Source: Natronospirillum sp. (GTDB lineage: Bacteria > Pseudomonadota > Gammaproteobacteria > Pseudomonadales > Natronospirillaceae). From it: DNA of 59,570 nt. Numbering within the stretch: the stretch's first letter is position 1; each line of letters opens with the position of its first letter. The position numbers and the translations under genes are program-made. The stretch is from positions 1 through 59,570 of the forward strand of contig NZ_JAIUMC010000010.1 of the NCBI RefSeq assembly GCF_022565775.1. The letters run 5' to 3'. The notes below the pieces were generated by a model. That model saw only the letters and a program-made list of their open reading frames with translations. It was not told where the DNA came from and did no database searches. This document shows positions 46,263 to 54,500 of this stretch, piece by piece.

Positions 46263-47809
46263 CCGCAGCTCGCGCGCAGGAACCGATCTCCCGAGGACCC
46301 GACTGGTCTTTTGATCTGATTCGGGAGTATGACCGGCAGATCGCCAAGATTGCCGCCGACTTCGGCCTGGATACCTATCCCAACCAGATCGAAGTGATCA
46401 GCTCCGAACAGATGATGGATGCCTACAGCTCTGTCGGTATGCCGCTGGGGTATCATCACTGGTCCTACGGCAAGCAGTTCTTGCAGACCCAGCAGGGTTA
46501 CCGTCGCGGGCAGATGGGGCTGGCCTACGAGATTGTCATCAACTCCGATCCCTGTATAGCCTACCTGATGGAAGAGAACACCATCACCATGCAGGCACTG
46601 GTCATTGCCCATGCCTGCTACGGGCACAACTCCTTTTTCAAGAACAACTACCTGTTCCGCTCCTGGACCGACGCCTCGGCCATTATCGATTATCTGGTAT
46701 TTGCCCGGGAGTATGTCAGCCGGTGTGAGCAGAAATATGGTGTCGAGGCGGTCGAACAGGTGCTCGACAGCTGCCATGCCATCCAGAATTATGGTGTGGA
46801 TCGCTACAAGCGGCCTTCGCCCATTTCAGCAGCCGAAGAAGCCGACCGGCAGGCAGAGCGGGAAGAATACCTGCAGCAGCAGCTCAACTTGCTGTGGCGG
46901 ACTATCCCGGTGTCGGAAGAAAAGCAGCAAACCCGTTCCCGGCGCCGATTTCCGCAGGAGCCGCAGGAAAATCTGCTCTACTTCATTGAAAAGCATGCGC
47001 CCATCATGCCGACCTGGCAGCGGGAAATCGTGCGTATCGTGCGCAAGATGGCGCAGTACTTCTATCCGCAGCGCCAGACGCAGGTGATGAATGAAGGCTG
47101 GGCCACCTTCTGGCACTACACCATCATGAACGAGCTTTATGACCGCGGCCTGGTAACCGACGGCTTCATGATGGAGTTTCTCGATAACCACGCCAAGGTG
47201 GTGTTTCAGCCGCCGTTTGATGCCTCCTACTATTCGGGCATCAACCCCTATGCGCTGGGCTTTGCCATGTTCCGCGATCTGCGCCGGATCTGTGAAGAGC
47301 CCGATGACGAGGATCGGGAGTGGTTCCCCGACATAGCCGGCAGCGACTGGCTGGAAACCCTGCATTTTGCCATGCAGAACTTCAAGGACGAGAGCTTTAT
47401 CCAGCAGTACCTGTCACCCAAAGTGATTCGGGATTTTCATTTCTTCGCCATCTTCGACCGGGAAGAGTCTCCGGAATATGAAGTGGCAGCCATTCACGAT
47501 GCCAAAGGCTATCAGCGCATTCGCCAGATTCTGGGCAATCAGTACAACCTGGCCAGTCGCGAGCCCAACCTGCAGATTGTCGAGGTGGATGTCGAGGGTG
47601 ATCGTTCCATCACGCTGCATCACATTCGCGACAACAACAAACCCCTGAGCCAGGATACCGACGAGGTCATGAAACACCTGCACCGCCTGTGGGGGTTTGA
47701 CGTCCACCTCTATTCGTTTGATGCCGAGAAGGCCATCAAGGAATACCACTGCACCGAGGAGGGCCTCACCTTCGGCGAAGAGGATGAGGAGCAGAAAAAA
47801 TACCTGTAG
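46259..47809 (+). CDS. SpoVR/YcgB family protein
   Basis: SpoVR-family protein (516 residues), third member of the conserved PrkA-YeaH-SpoVR module. Signatures are [17 protein letters not shown] near the start, [38 protein letters not shown] and [14 protein letters not shown]. Family function is undefined beyond links to sporulation in Bacillus and stress in proteobacteria. ATG overlaps the yeaH stop (ATGA). Confidence 0.93.
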   Translation: MTAARAQEPISRGPDWSFDLIREYDRQIAKIAADFGLDTYPNQIEVISSEQMMDAYSSVGMPLGYHHWSYGKQFLQTQQGYRRGQMGLAYEIVINSDPCIAYLMEENTITMQALVIAHACYGHNSFFKNNYLFRSWTDASAIIDYLVFAREYVSRCEQKYGVEAVEQVLDSCHAIQNYGVDRYKRPSPISAAEEADRQAEREEYLQQQLNLLWRTIPVSEEKQQTRSRRRFPQEPQENLLYFIEKHAPIMPTWQREIVRIVRKMAQYFYPQRQTQVMNEGWATFWHYTIMNELYDRGLVTDGFMMEFLDNHAKVVFQPPFDASYYSGINPYALGFAMFRDLRRICEEPDDEDREWFPDIAGSDWLETLHFAMQNFKDESFIQQYLSPKVIRDFHFFAIFDREESPEYEVAAIHDAKGYQRIRQILGNQYNLASREPNLQIVEVDVEGDRSITLHHIRDNNKPLSQDTDEVMKHLHRLWGFDVHLYSFDAEKAIKEYHCTEEGLTFGEEDEEQKKYL

Positions 47810-47853
47810 GGCTTTTAAGGCACCTTTTTCCTGACTGCGGAAAACAGCAAGAT

Positions 47854-47924
47854 ATACCCCTAAAGGGGTATTCATCCTGGGCCCAGTCCATATAATGAAA
47901 TCATTACAGACGATCTATGGACTG
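47854..47924 (+). promoter_or_regulatory. Nested palindromes and -10 box upstream of nsrR
   Basis: Three dyads are packed here. ATACCCCT-AA-AGGGGTAT (47854-47871) is a perfect palindrome. CAGTCCATA (47884-47892) pairs with TATGGACTG (47916-47924), and between them lies TAATGA-AA-TCATTA (47893-47906). A perfect TATAAT (47891-47896) overlaps the second and third. This is the layout of an autorepressed Rrf2-family promoter; which dyad the protein reads is unknown. Confidence 0.6.
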
Positions 47925-47999
47925 ACTGGCTTTTCGTGGATCCCCTCTGCGCCGCTAATGCGCGCAGAGGCCCAGTAAGGCCATACCACGGGTGGCCAA

Positions 48000-48485
48000 T
48001 TGCAACTGACCCGCTTTACCGATTACGCCCTTAGAACCCTCATTTATCTTGCCCTGCGAGATGGTGAGCGGTCCACAATTGCCGAAATTTCGGAGACCTA
48101 CGACATCTCCCGCAATCACCTGATGAAAGTCGCGAACCGATTGGTGACCAAAGGGTATGTGTCCGGCATCCGTGGCAAAAACGGCGGGCTATGTCTGGCC
48201 CAGCCACCGGAAGATATTGTGCTGGGTCGCCTGATCAGAGACATGGAGCCCGACATGAACCTGACTGAATGCTTCCACGATCAGTGCGAATGCAGAATTC
48301 AGCATGCCTGCTCGATGACGGGCGTTCTCAATGAAGCTTTGCGCGCCTTCCTGGCCGTACTGGACGGGTACACCCTGCGCGATATCATGCACAACGAGCA
48401 ACAACTCGCCCGCCTGCTCGCCATCCGCGCTGTCACCAGCGAGGATGCCATCATAGCCTCTGTACCCGGTGAGCCAGGACCCTAA
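48000..48485 (+). CDS. nsrR: Rrf2-family iron-sulfur regulator, NsrR-like
   Basis: A 161-residue Rrf2 regulator with the NsrR start (QLTRFTDYALRTLIYLAL) and HTH. Putative cluster ligands are Cys91, Cys98 and Cys104 (spacing x6 and x5, as in beta/gammaproteobacterial NsrR), with one extra Cys96 in CFHDQCEC. NsrR senses nitric oxide through its 4Fe-4S cluster and represses detoxification genes. The start is TTG at 48000, required by the conserved N-terminus. It may regulate itself via the palindromes upstream. No hmp or nor gene is nearby. Confidence 0.87.
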   Translation: MQLTRFTDYALRTLIYLALRDGERSTIAEISETYDISRNHLMKVANRLVTKGYVSGIRGKNGGLCLAQPPEDIVLGRLIRDMEPDMNLTECFHDQCECRIQHACSMTGVLNEALRAFLAVLDGYTLRDIMHNEQQLARLLAIRAVTSEDAIIASVPGEPGP

Positions 48486-48556
48486 GCCGCTGTCGAAAAC
48501 GCCGACTTCGCAACTGTCCCCTTTAGGCAGTGGCCCCTGACTACGCATCTTGACCT

Positions 48557-48580
48557 GTAGGCTGTGGCCCTTGGCCACGC
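48557..48580 (-). repeat. Palindromic extragenic repeat, variant inverted copy
   Basis: GTAGGCTGTGGCCCTTGGCC plus ACGC is a variant of the same element in the orientation of the 35818 copy (GTGGCC and GGCCAC arms). It lies in the gap between convergent nsrR and the tautomerase gene, which holds nothing else I can see. Confidence 0.6.
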
Positions 48581-48635
48581 ATTGCATCTCAGGTGGCACT
48601 ATTCTGAAACCCCGAAAACTACCCGTCCCCTGAAG

Positions 48636-48830
48636 TCAGCTCTTCTCCCGATCTGCATGAAGCAGTCCGCCCTTACCCCAGTGCTCGTCATCAAAGTCCT
48701 GCATGAAGACGGTTACGGCTTCCGAACGGGTGCCATAAGCTTCCTCAAACGCCTCGGTGATGCGCTTGATCAATAGCTGGCGCTGTTCCTTTGTTCGGCC
48801 GGGAGACTGTTGAATGGTGACTATGGGCAT
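48636..48830 (-). CDS. 4-oxalocrotonate tautomerase family protein
   Basis: A 64-residue tautomerase-superfamily subunit. ATG 48830 (GGAG 7 nt upstream) exposes the catalytic Pro1 after Met removal (PIVTIQQSPGRTKEQRQLL), and the pattern continues with ITEAFEEAYG and a C-terminal DDEHWGKGG. Members act as keto-enol tautomerases on aromatic breakdown intermediates, but no such pathway is adjacent, so the substrate is unknown. Confidence 0.88.
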   Translation of the reverse strand: MPIVTIQQSPGRTKEQRQLLIKRITEAFEEAYGTRSEAVTVFMQDFDDEHWGKGGLLHADREKS

Positions 48831-48972
48831 CCGATTCTCCTTTCTCATGGTCAGTCAAACGTCGTGGGCAATTGTAGCCAATGTTGGAGGTCAATTGGAC
48901 CGGGGGCGTAACCCGTTGCTTTGCCTTTAGCGGGCGTTTAGCCTGTTGGTAGCTACTTGGGTTGGAGGAACA

Positions 48973-49431
48973 ATGTTCGGCTGGGCTTATTGGGTGGGCA
49001 CGCTGCTTGTTCTGTTGCTGTGGGGCTGGATACTGGGTTCTGCGGGTGTGGATGCCCGCGAGGCCTGGTTGTGGGCTCTGGTGCCGCTGCTGTTCTGGCT
49101 GTTGGTCGACTGGCTCGCTTCTGTGCCCGGCTTCTGGCGCGGGGCGCATGAGCGTCCGGTGGGCGCCGAACGGCTGTTCTGTTACCTGTTCACTGGCTCG
49201 GCGATGCTGCCGCTGATTGCCTCGTTGGCGGGGCTGGCCGAGTTGAGTCATTTCATGCCGAGAACATTGGCTGCCTTGCTGGATCTGGGTGGCATCGCGG
49301 TACTGGTTGTCTGCCTGTCGATTATGATGACAGGCATTTTTCGCTTGCTCGGCTGGACGGAGGCACTGTTCGGTCGGCCCCCATATACCAGTGGCGGTGG
49401 TGCCGGGCCAGCCGGTGGAGGTGGAGGGTGA
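48973..49431 (+). CDS. Hypothetical inner-membrane protein
   Basis: A 152-residue protein from ATG 48973, which follows GGAGG closely. About four hydrophobic segments are visible (near residues 3-20, 33-51, 73-93 and 103-125), followed by a glycine-rich tail (SGGGAGPAGGGGG). I do not recognise a family. It ends 7 nt before the DUF3820 gene and may be co-transcribed with it. Confidence 0.65.
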   Translation: MFGWAYWVGTLLVLLLWGWILGSAGVDAREAWLWALVPLLFWLLVDWLASVPGFWRGAHERPVGAERLFCYLFTGSAMLPLIASLAGLAELSHFMPRTLAALLDLGGIAVLVVCLSIMMTGIFRLLGWTEALFGRPPYTSGGGAGPAGGGGG

Positions 49432-49438
49432 CCACAGC

Positions 49439-49654
49439 ATGAATCAACAGGAACTGCTTGAAGCTATCAACCAGACCATGCCGTTCGGCAAGTACAAGGG
49501 CCGCAAGCTGCTGGACCTGCCGGAACCCTATCTGGTGCGGTTTCATCGTCAGGGCTTCCCGGACAGCAAGCTGGGTCGTCAGTTGGCGCTGATGTATGAG
49601 GTGAAGTTGAATGGGCTGGAGGGAATGCTGCGTCAGGGCCTGAAAAAGCCCTGA
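49439..49654 (+). CDS. DUF3820 (QSregVF) family protein
   Basis: A 71-residue protein matching the DUF3820 pattern (MPFGKYKGRKLLDLPEPYLV, then FPDSKLGRQLALMYEVKLNG). The family is annotated as putative quorum-sensing-regulated virulence factor, a label from one study and not evidence of virulence here. ATG 49439 follows GGAGGGTG. Function is not known. Confidence 0.82.
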   Translation: MNQQELLEAINQTMPFGKYKGRKLLDLPEPYLVRFHRQGFPDSKLGRQLALMYEVKLNGLEGMLRQGLKKP

Positions 49655-49720
49655 CTTGACCTTGGTGCTGAAGTGGGTTTGGTGTCGAGGAGTGGTCAGC
49701 TGGCGATACCGGCAGGTTGT

Positions 49721-50140
49721 TCACCGATGATAATCTCCAGCGCGCTCTGGCTGGTACAGAATCTCCTCGATACGAACGCGAAGCTGCCCGCCGCCGGGCT
49801 TCGGCCAGGCGATCTGATCACCCTGTGACAGCCCCAGCAGGGCGCTGCCCACCGGGGCGAGAATGGATATCTTGCTGCCGCTGTTGTCCATGTTCTTTGG
49901 ATACACCAGTGTCAGGTTGAACACTTCTCCCGTGGACTCCACCCGGAACCGAACCGTGGAGTTCATCGACACTACGGTGTCCGGCACTTCCTGAGGCTCC
50001 ACGATGGTCGCCCTCGCCAGCTCAGCTTCCAGCTCTGCCCTGCCCGGGAAATCGGCTGCAGACAATCCCTCCAGCAGTTCGTCCAAACGATCGGCGTCCA
50101 GTGATGAAATCACAATAGGCGGCTGGGTGTTGTCAGTCAT
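49721..50140 (-). CDS. rnk: Regulator of nucleoside diphosphate kinase Rnk (GreA-like)
   Basis: A 139-residue protein of the Rnk family, related to the C-terminal domain of GreA/GreB, which binds RNA polymerase. The N-terminal coiled region (ISSLDADRLDELLEGLS) is short; the FKBP-like domain has STVRFRVESTGEVFNLTLVY, SILAPVGSALLGLSQGDQI and a C-terminal LRVRIEEILYQPE. ATG 50140 is preceded by GAGGG. In Pseudomonas Rnk raises nucleoside diphosphate kinase; the same role is inferred. Confidence 0.9.
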   Translation of the reverse strand: MTDNTQPPIVISSLDADRLDELLEGLSAADFPGRAELEAELARATIVEPQEVPDTVVSMNSTVRFRVESTGEVFNLTLVYPKNMDNSGSKISILAPVGSALLGLSQGDQIAWPKPGGGQLRVRIEEILYQPERAGDYHR

Positions 50141-50306
50141 GAGGTTCCCTCTGTCACGAAATTTTAGTCTGCCAGTATAGCGCAGATTTGTCTGCAGCTG
50201 TTGCCGGGGTCCCGTGAACCGTTTGCCTGTGAGCTGACGTCGCGGCCGGCAGAACTCGGACACTAGCCCCCGTCCGAAGTACTGGAAGCCGCCCATTGAA
50301 GTTGCA

Positions 50307-51140
50307 CTATTGGCAGGCAGTGCAGGCCTGCAGCAAGGGCTCCAGCAGTGCCGATGGTAGATCGGGACTGTAGGCAAGGCCGACTACCACTGTGCGCTGC
50401 CAGTCGCTCAACTCCGCCAGCACCATGTCAGTGCATTTTCGATGTTCTGGCCAGTCGGGTACCAGAGCCAGGCCTACATTGGCCTGCACCAGAGCGCGAC
50501 TGTATTCGATGGTGCGCAGATGGGCGCGCGGCTGCACGGTTAGCTGCTGCTGGTGCAGGGCCTGCAGAAAGTGGGCATTCGCTTCGCAGTGCTCCCGGAT
50601 TATGAACGACTGGCCGTGCAGGTCAGCCAGGCCAAGCCTTGGTTTCAGGGTCAGTGGATGCCCGGCAGGCAGCGCAAGACGGTAGGCGTCCTGCCAGATG
50701 GGCTCGAAGTGTTCATGCGGATGACACATGGATGATGTGATGATGCGGGCATCGCAGGGCTCCTCCGGATTCACCAGCGTCAGCTCGAATCGCTCCTCCA
50801 TCTGCAGCAGTCGTTGCAGCCAGCCGCTCATACGCTGGGCACCCAGCGAACGCATCAGTCCGAGCGTCAGTGGTTGGCGCTGATCCGGTTGCCGGAAGCT
50901 TTGCACAATGGCGGCACTGTCTGCCAGCAATCCGGCGGCCATGGGGTAGAGGCGCTGCCCCGCAGCGGTTGGCCGCACACCTTTGGCGTGGCGATCAAAC
51001 AGCGCCGTTCCCAGCTCATCTTCCAGTTGCTTGATGGCAGCTGATATGGAAGGTTGAGCCACGTGGCATTGCCGGGCAGCGGCACTCACCGAACCGGCCT
51101 TGTAGGTCGCCAGAAAGTAGCGCAGACCTCGAATGTCCAT
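50307..51140 (-). CDS. LysR-family regulator divergent from the E1/acyltransferase pair
   Basis: A 277-residue LysR-type regulator. The HTH is in MDIRGLRYFLATYKAGSVSA and AARQCHVAQPSISAAIKQLE, followed by LGTALFDRHAKGVRPTAAG and an effector domain. It is divergent from the fused E1 gene with a 97-bp gap, so control of that operon is likely but inferred. The ligand is not known. Confidence 0.88.
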   Translation of the reverse strand: MDIRGLRYFLATYKAGSVSAAARQCHVAQPSISAAIKQLEDELGTALFDRHAKGVRPTAAGQRLYPMAAGLLADSAAIVQSFRQPDQRQPLTLGLMRSLGAQRMSGWLQRLLQMEERFELTLVNPEEPCDARIITSSMCHPHEHFEPIWQDAYRLALPAGHPLTLKPRLGLADLHGQSFIIREHCEANAHFLQALHQQQLTVQPRAHLRTIEYSRALVQANVGLALVPDWPEHRKCTDMVLAELSDWQRTVVVGLAYSPDLPSALLEPLLQACTACQ

Positions 51141-51143
51141 AAT

Positions 51144-51172
51144 TTGTTCCGATACCAGATCAAATTTATAAA
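51144..51172 (+). promoter_or_regulatory. Candidate promoter for the E1/acyltransferase operon
   Basis: TTGTTC (51144-51149), 17 nt, TATAAA (51167-51172) in an AT-rich patch between the divergent LysR and E1 genes. Each box matches the consensus at four of six positions. The nearby AT-rich sequence up to 51181 also holds imperfect dyads that could serve the LysR protein. Confidence 0.4.
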
Positions 51173-51237
51173 TATTATACCTATAGTTTTGGAAAGACTA
51201 AGCTGTAGCTCATGACAGTCTCGGCAGGAGCGTGTTC

Positions 51238-53460
51238 ATGGTGACCGATACCTCCCCCTTCACAGGCCTGCGGCATTTGTTGCTGGAGGCACCGCTGCCC
51301 GATCTGAGTGATACCCGCAACCGATTGGCGGATACGGATTTGGGGGTTCCTGCATTGGCAGAGCTGTTCGAATCCCAGCTGCTGAGCCGGGTGCTCGACC
51401 TCCAGGCCCGCGTCCTTCAGCCGCGCGGGGATGCCTATTACACCATCGGCAGTGCCGGCCATGAGGCCAATGCCGCGCTCGGGCTGGCCTTTCGTTCCGG
51501 TGACCCGGCCTTTCTTCATTATCGCGATGCGGCGCTGTTCATTCAGCGCAGTAAGGCGGTGCCGGGGCAGACCATCACCTGGGACATGTTGCTCAGCTTC
51601 ATGGCCTCCACCGATGACCCCATTGCTGGCGGACGGCACAAGGTGCTCGGCTCCCGACCACTCAATGTACCCCCGCAGACGAGCACCATAGCGTCACATC
51701 TGCCCAAGGCCGTCGGTGCCGCCTACAGCCTGGGGCTATGGCGCCGACTGGGCGGGCAGGGCGAGTGGGCCAACGACAGTGTGGTGCTGTGCAGTTTCGG
51801 GGATGCCTCGCTGAACCATTCCACCGCCCAGGGCGCGCTCAACACAGCAGGCTGGACGGCCTTTCAGGGGGTGCCGCTGCCGCTGGTATTCGTCTGTGCC
51901 GACAACGGCATCGGCATTTCCACACCCACACCGCCGGGCTGGGTGGAAGCCTCGGTCAGTCAACGCCCGGGGTTGCATTATATCCATGCCAACGGGCTGG
52001 ATCTGGTCGATACCTGGCAGGCCGGTTGCACCGCCGCTCGCCATGCGCGGCGACGTCAGAAGCCGGTCTTCCTGCATCTGGATACGGTGCGCCTGTTGGG
52101 CCATGCCGGATCCGACACACCGGAGTCATACCTGACGCCGGATCAGATGACCGCCATGGAGGCCAGAGACCCGCTGCGCTACAGCGCCGCCCGTCTGGTG
52201 CACGAAGGGGGCTTCAGTCGAGCGGATCTGGCGCAGATGCTGGAGCAGACCCTGCAGCGGGTGGAGGCCGTCTCCGAGCAGGCCCGTTTGCGCCCGCGAC
52301 TGCAGGATCCGAAGCAGGTCATGGCCTCAATCGTGCCACCGAAAAGGGCCAGCCGGGCCGACCCGGACGCCCACCTGCCGGCCGGCAGTCAGTCGCCGCA
52401 ACCCATGGCCAAGCTGATCAACCAGGCGCTGCATCGCCTGATGCGTCGCTATCCTCATCTGGTCATGGCAGGAGAAGACATCGGCCGCAAGGGGGGCGTG
52501 TATGGGGTCACCCTTCGTCTGCAGCAGACCTTCGGGCGGCACCGGGTGATAGACACCCTGCTGGACGAACAGAGCATCCTGGGCCTCGCCATAGGCCTGG
52601 GTCAGAACGACATGCTGCCCATGGCCGAGATCCAGTTTCTGGCCTATCTGCACAACGCGGAAGACCAGCTACGCGGCGAAGCCGCTACACTCAGCTTCTT
52701 CTCGAATGGCCAGTACACCAACCCGATGATCGTGCGCATTGCCGGTCTGGGCTACCAGAAGGGTTTTGGCGGACACTTTCACAACGACAATGCCCTGGCC
52801 GTGCTGCGGGATATTCCGGGGCTGGTGGTGGCTTGCCCAAGTGATGGTGCCGAGGCAGTGGGCATGCTGCAGGAATGCGTGCGACTGGCCGACGAGGAGC
52901 AGCGGGTGGTGGTGTTTCTCGAACCCATTGCACGCTATCACTGCCGGGACCTGCATGAAGACGGTGATCAGGGTTGGTGCCGCACCGATCCGGGGGCGGA
53001 TTATCGCATTCCGCACCGTCAGTTCCGCTGCGATGAGGCGCCGGAAGACAGCGGCAGCCGGTCGAATAACGCCATCAGACTGGCCATCATTACCTATGGC
53101 AACGGCGTCTTTCTGAGCGAACAGGCCCGCCCGATGCTGACCGAGCAGGGGCTGGCACCGCGCCTGATCGACCTGCGCTGGCTGACTGACATTGACCACG
53201 ATGCGTTGCACGAGGCGGTGCGTGACTGCAGCCATGTGCTGATCGTGGACGAATGCCGACGGCACGGCTCGGTGAGCGAGGAACTGATGGCCGAGCTGAC
53301 CGAGCGCGGCTTTCCCGGTGATCGACTTGCCCGGTTGACCGCCGATGACAGCTTTATTGCCCTTGGGCGGGCAGCCACCAGTACCCTGCCGAGTCGAGAC
53401 GCTATCGTTGCCGCCGCCCTGAATCTGACGGCCCAGCATGACCGGGAGACCACCTTATGA
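51238..53460 (+). CDS. Fused alpha-beta E1 of a thiamine-diphosphate 2-oxoacid dehydrogenase
   Basis: One 740-residue chain holding both halves of an alpha2beta2-type E1 (branched-chain/acetoin/pyruvate type). The alpha half has the TPP motif beginning GDASLNHSTAQGALN (Gly188-Asp189) and ending ADNGIGIS (Asn223). The beta half runs from about residue 380 (GEDIGRKGGVYGVT, DEQSILGLAIGLG, EIQFLAYLHNAEDQLRGEAA, ACPSDGAEAVGML). It would decarboxylate a 2-oxoacid and pass the acyl group on. AGGAG lies 7 nt before ATG 51238. No E2 or E3 follows; instead the stop overlaps a FabD-like gene. Confidence 0.87.
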   Translation: MVTDTSPFTGLRHLLLEAPLPDLSDTRNRLADTDLGVPALAELFESQLLSRVLDLQARVLQPRGDAYYTIGSAGHEANAALGLAFRSGDPAFLHYRDAALFIQRSKAVPGQTITWDMLLSFMASTDDPIAGGRHKVLGSRPLNVPPQTSTIASHLPKAVGAAYSLGLWRRLGGQGEWANDSVVLCSFGDASLNHSTAQGALNTAGWTAFQGVPLPLVFVCADNGIGISTPTPPGWVEASVSQRPGLHYIHANGLDLVDTWQAGCTAARHARRRQKPVFLHLDTVRLLGHAGSDTPESYLTPDQMTAMEARDPLRYSAARLVHEGGFSRADLAQMLEQTLQRVEAVSEQARLRPRLQDPKQVMASIVPPKRASRADPDAHLPAGSQSPQPMAKLINQALHRLMRRYPHLVMAGEDIGRKGGVYGVTLRLQQTFGRHRVIDTLLDEQSILGLAIGLGQNDMLPMAEIQFLAYLHNAEDQLRGEAATLSFFSNGQYTNPMIVRIAGLGYQKGFGGHFHNDNALAVLRDIPGLVVACPSDGAEAVGMLQECVRLADEEQRVVVFLEPIARYHCRDLHEDGDQGWCRTDPGADYRIPHRQFRCDEAPEDSGSRSNNAIRLAIITYGNGVFLSEQARPMLTEQGLAPRLIDLRWLTDIDHDALHEAVRDCSHVLIVDECRRHGSVSEELMAELTERGFPGDRLARLTADDSFIALGRAATSTLPSRDAIVAAALNLTAQHDRETTL

Positions 53461-54476
53461 GTGCACGGAAAGAGCGCGCCATACTGATCTGCCCCGGGCG
53501 CGGCACCTACAATGCCGAACAGTGGGGCTACCTGAACCGTCGGCACCCCGGCCGTTCGGATCTGATTCAGGTGTTCGATGATTACCGCCGCGAGCAAAAC
53601 CAGCCCACCCTGACCGAACTGGACAGTCACCAGCCGTTCAGCCCGGCGCTGCAGGGTAGGGGGGAGCACGCTTCACCGCTGATCTACGCCTGCAGCTATC
53701 TGGACGCGCAGGAGGCTTTGGAAGGCGAGCTTGAAATCGTCGCCGTTACCGGCAATTCCATGGGCTGGTATACCACCCTGGCCGCTGCCGGTGCGCTGGA
53801 AGCCGAAGCCGGACTGCATCTGGTCAACCAGATGGGTACGCTGATGCAGCAAGAGCTGATCGGCGGTCAACTGGTCTACCCCTGGTTCGATGAGGACTGG
53901 CGCCCTGATCCGGCGGCGCGGCAGGCCTGTCTAGACACCATGGCCGCTCTGCGGGCCGAGCACGGGCACGAACTGTACATTTCCATCGAGCTCGGCGGGC
54001 TGCTGGTCTTTGGCGGCGACAAGGCCGGCATCGAGGCGCTGGCCAAGGCGCTGCCCAGGCGCAAGCAGTTTCCCCTGCGGCTGCAGAACCATGCCGCCTT
54101 TCATACGCCGCTGCAGCAGCCAGTGCGCGAGCGGGCCCGAGACCTGCTGGCCGATCTGCCGCTGCAGCGGCCGCGCATTCCCATGGTGGATGGCCGCGGA
54201 CAGATCTGGTCGCCCTGGAGCACAGACCCGGCAAAACTCTGGGACTATACGCTCGGCCATCAGGTGACCGAGCCCTACGACTTCACGCGGGCGGTGACTG
54301 TGGCATTGCGAGAGTTTGCGCCGGATCGGGTGATCATCACCGGCCCCGGCACAACACTGGAAAGTGCTGTCGCTCAGTGCCTGATCCTTGCCAACTGGCA
54401 GGATATCGACAGCCGTGCCACCTTCGAAGCCCGGCAGAAGTCCCGGCCCCTGCTGGTCTCGCAGGGGCGGGAATAG
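53457..54476 (+). CDS. FabD-like acyltransferase-domain protein with altered active site
   Basis: A 339-residue member of the malonyl-CoA:ACP transacylase superfamily. The nucleophile elbow reads GNSMGWY (Ser101) instead of GHSLGEY, the usual malonate-binding Arg after it is Met126 (LVNQMGTLMQ where FabD has an RG pair), and the catalytic His is His216 (AAFHTPLQQP). Loss of the Arg implies a non-carboxylated acyl group, in contrast to FabD; this is inference. ATGA overlap with the E1 gene means coupled translation. It is not the housekeeping fabD: no fab genes are around. Confidence 0.8.
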   Translation: MSARKERAILICPGRGTYNAEQWGYLNRRHPGRSDLIQVFDDYRREQNQPTLTELDSHQPFSPALQGRGEHASPLIYACSYLDAQEALEGELEIVAVTGNSMGWYTTLAAAGALEAEAGLHLVNQMGTLMQQELIGGQLVYPWFDEDWRPDPAARQACLDTMAALRAEHGHELYISIELGGLLVFGGDKAGIEALAKALPRRKQFPLRLQNHAAFHTPLQQPVRERARDLLADLPLQRPRIPMVDGRGQIWSPWSTDPAKLWDYTLGHQVTEPYDFTRAVTVALREFAPDRVIITGPGTTLESAVAQCLILANWQDIDSRATFEARQKSRPLLVSQGRE

Positions 54477-54500
54477 TAGGCAGTCGATTGCTTTCGTGGT

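Noticed and set aside
53457-54476. Calling the acyltransferase gene fabD
   Set aside because: The malonate-binding Arg and the GHSLGE motif are changed and no fabH/fabG/acpP genes are adjacent; it is only a FabD-superfamily protein.
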